A DNA stretch of 64,000 nucleotides from DATHBD01 sp035296325. GTDB lineage: Bacteria; Actinomycetota; Actinomycetes; Mycobacteriales; Micromonosporaceae. The first letter of the stretch is position 1. Each line of letters opens with the position of its first letter. The position numbers were made by a program, and so were the translations under genes. Below the pieces are notes generated by a model that searched no databases, had not been told where the DNA came from, and saw only the letters and a program-made list of their open reading frames with translations. The stretch is from positions 1-64,000 of the forward strand of contig DATHBD010000063.1 of assembly GCA_035296325.1 (NCBI GenBank), read 5' to 3'. Shown piece after piece: positions 62,709 to 64,000 of this stretch.

Positions 62709-63173
62709 TCACTGCATGGAACGGCCGGCGGCGCGGCGCTTCTGCTTGAGTTCCGCGCGCACCTCGGTCTCGTCATTGGCGCGGCGGCGGTTGGCGGCGG
62801 CCTTGCGCACGCCGTAGCCGAATGCCGCCACCTTCACGATCGGGTTGGCGGCCGCCGCGCTGACCACTGTGGACAGGTTCGCCACGTTGGCGCTGACGTG
62901 CTGCACGTTCTCCGCGATGTGGTCCACCCGGGCCAGCTCCATGTTGACGCCGTCCAGCGTGGTGTGCACCTGGACCAGCGCGGTGTTCACGTTGCCGATC
63001 GTGGTGTTGACGTTGGCGAGCATGGGCCCGGTCTGGTCCGCCACGTCGCGCAGCGCGACCGTCGCCGCGTCCACGGTGTGCCGCAGTCGCAGGATCGGCA
63101 CCGCCAGCACCAGGACCAGCATGGCGAAGGCCCCTGCCGCGACGAGCGCCGCGATACCCCCAGCGTTTGACAC
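62709..63173 (-). CDS. DUF948 membrane protein
   Basis: 154 residues. An N-terminal helix (about 5-28, IAALVAAGAFAMLVLVLAV) precedes a long heptad-like region (about 35-100) with repeated ANVNTTIGNVNTALVQVHTT-type spacing, predicted coiled coil, and a basic C-terminal tail. This is the DUF948 arrangement; function unknown. GTG at 63173 with GGGGAG six bases upstream; the longer open frame before it has no coding character. Usual neighbour of alaS and rarA. Confidence 0.82.
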   Translation of the reverse strand: MSNAGGIAALVAAGAFAMLVLVLAVPILRLRHTVDAATVALRDVADQTGPMLANVNTTIGNVNTALVQVHTTLDGVNMELARVDHIAENVQHVSANVANLSTVVSAAAANPIVKVAAFGYGVRKAAANRRRANDETEVRAELKQKRRAAGRSMQ

Positions 63174-63288
63174 GCCAATCTCCCCTTCGGACCCGCCCGA
63201 CTCACCAACGGAGGAGACCTTACCGTTCGTGACGACGCGGCGCGCTTCGGCCGCCCCCGTGTCGCGCCGGGGCCCCGAACCGGCGGCG

Positions 63289-64000
63289 TCAGCCCGGGGT
63301 CCCGCCATCCTCCGGGGCGCCGCGCACGATCCGCCGCAGGCGGGGCAGCCGCTCCGCGACCGCCCGCTCCGCGCCGTGACCGGCCGGCTGGTAGTACTCC
63401 CGGTGCACGAGGCCCTCCGGGGCGTACCGCTGGGTCACCACGCCGCGCGGATCGTCGTGCGGGTACCGGTACCCCGAGCCGTGCCCGAGCCCGCGCGCGC
63501 CGGCATAGTGGGCGTCGCGCAGGTGCGCCGGCACGCTGCCGCCGAGCCCGGACCGGACGTCGGCCATCGCCGCCCCGAGAGCGGCGGTCACCGCGTTCGA
63601 CTTGGGCGCCGTGGCCAGGTGGATCACCGCCTGGGCCAGGTTGAGCTGCACCTCCGGCAGGCCGACGTACTCCACCGCGTGCGCGGCGGCGGTGGCGACG
63701 GCCAGGGCGCCGGGGTCCGCAAGCCCGACGTCCTCACTCGCGAAGATCACCATCCGTCGGGCGATGAACCGCGCGTCCTCCCCAGCCACCAGCATCCGGG
63801 CCAGCCAGTGCAGCGCGGCGTCCACGTCCGAGCCGCGCATGCTCTTGATGAACGCGCTCACGACGTCGTAGTGCGCGTCCCCGTCGCGGTCGTAGCGCAG
63901 TGCCGCGACGTCGACGGCCTGCTCGGCGGTCGCCAGGTCGATCTCCGCCGCCCGCTGCGCCGCCGCGGCCGATGCGGCCGCCTCGAGCGCGGTGAGCGCC
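63289..64000 (-). CDS. rarA: replication-associated recombination protein A (RarA/MgsA), 3' part
   Basis: The frame runs unbroken off the window end, so only the C-terminal ~236 residues are seen. They include AEQAVDVAALRYDRDGDAHYD, VSAFIKSMRGSDVDAALHWLARML, ARRMVIFASEDVGLADP and EVQLNLAQAVIHLATAPKSN, all typical of the tetramerisation/C-terminal domain of RarA. This AAA+ ATPase acts at stalled replication forks. The Walker motifs lie beyond position 64000. Confidence 0.93.
   Translation of the reverse strand, partial: ALTALEAAASAAAAQRAAEIDLATAEQAVDVAALRYDRDGDAHYDVVSAFIKSMRGSDVDAALHWLARMLVAGEDARFIARRMVIFASEDVGLADPGALAVATAAAHAVEYVGLPEVQLNLAQAVIHLATAPKSNAVTAALGAAMADVRSGLGGSVPAHLRDAHYAGARGLGHGSGYRYPHDDPRGVVTQRYAPEGLVHREYYQPAGHGAERAVAERLPRLRRIVRGAPEDGGTPG

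Overview
The window is very GC-rich, with strong G/C preference at third codon positions, many GTG and some TTG starts, and the gene repertoire of a high-GC Gram-positive actinobacterium. BldD, an actinobacterial integration host factor (MihF), an actinobacterial-type PriA without helicase motifs, and the gene order mihF-gmk-rpoZ-coaBC-metK-priA-def-fmt-rsmB-rpe-rib operon all point there. Sequence style and gene order suggest the family Micromonosporaceae (Actinoplanes/Micromonospora-like). This is inferred from memory, not from a search. Almost everything is chromosomal core. I see no CRISPR array, prophage, insertion sequence, tRNA gene or biosynthetic gene cluster.

Layout. Positions 1-223 hold, on the minus strand, the promoter and pre-16S leader of a ribosomal RNA operon whose 16S gene starts just beyond position 1. 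Next come a truncated gluconate-dehydrogenase subunit 3-like gene, a membrane-anchored ricin-type lectin and a 3-methyladenine DNA glycosylase. The complete arginine operon argC-J-B-D-F-R-G-H (11292 down to 2911) follows, mostly coupled by 4-base stop/start overlaps, with a probable ArgR operator in front of argC. A poorly coding stretch (11341-11782) and a plus-strand polysaccharide-deacetylase lipoprotein separate it from infC-rpmI-rplT-(SpoU methyltransferase)-pheS-pheT. Upstream of infC are a PH-domain membrane protein, hisG and hisE. Then a plus-strand KDPG aldolase / KDG kinase pair, a VOC protein and an alpha/beta hydrolase lead to the riboflavin operon ribD-ribE-ribBA-ribH under an FMN riboswitch.

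From 27.7 to 38.5 kb lie a receiver-GGDEF protein, rpe, an anti-sigma factor antagonist, rsmB, fmt, def, an ABC exporter, a haloacetate-dehalogenase-like hydrolase, a DUF952 protein, a 56-residue membrane protein and priA. From 38.6 to 42.5 kb are metK, coaBC, rpoZ, gmk and mihF. From 42.5 to 51.8 kb is the complete pyrimidine operon pyrR-pyrB-pyrC-carA-carB-pyrD-pyrF, whose leader carries a PyrR-binding RNA hairpin just before the pyrR ribosome-binding site. Divergent from it is bldD. The shikimate cluster aroE-aroC-aroK-aroB-aroQ runs into efp and nusB. Upstream of it are alaS, ruvX and mltG, and the window ends in a DUF948 gene and the 3' part of rarA.

How it works together. The window joins amino-acid (Arg, His, aromatic), pyrimidine and riboflavin synthesis to translation (rRNA, IF-3, L35, L20, PheRS, AlaRS, EF-P, Def, Fmt). 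Most genes run on the minus strand, co-directional with the rRNA operon. The more distinctive content is regulatory: an FMN riboswitch, a PyrR RNA site, an ArgR-like operator, a non-canonical infC start codon with an attenuator-like hairpin, three tandem hairpins between rpmI and rplT, a palindrome upstream of the rRNA promoter, an inverted repeat at the KDPG aldolase start site, two long intergenic hairpins, and a c-di-GMP-linked pair (BldD and a GGDDF receiver protein). I found no clearly undescribed multi-gene system.
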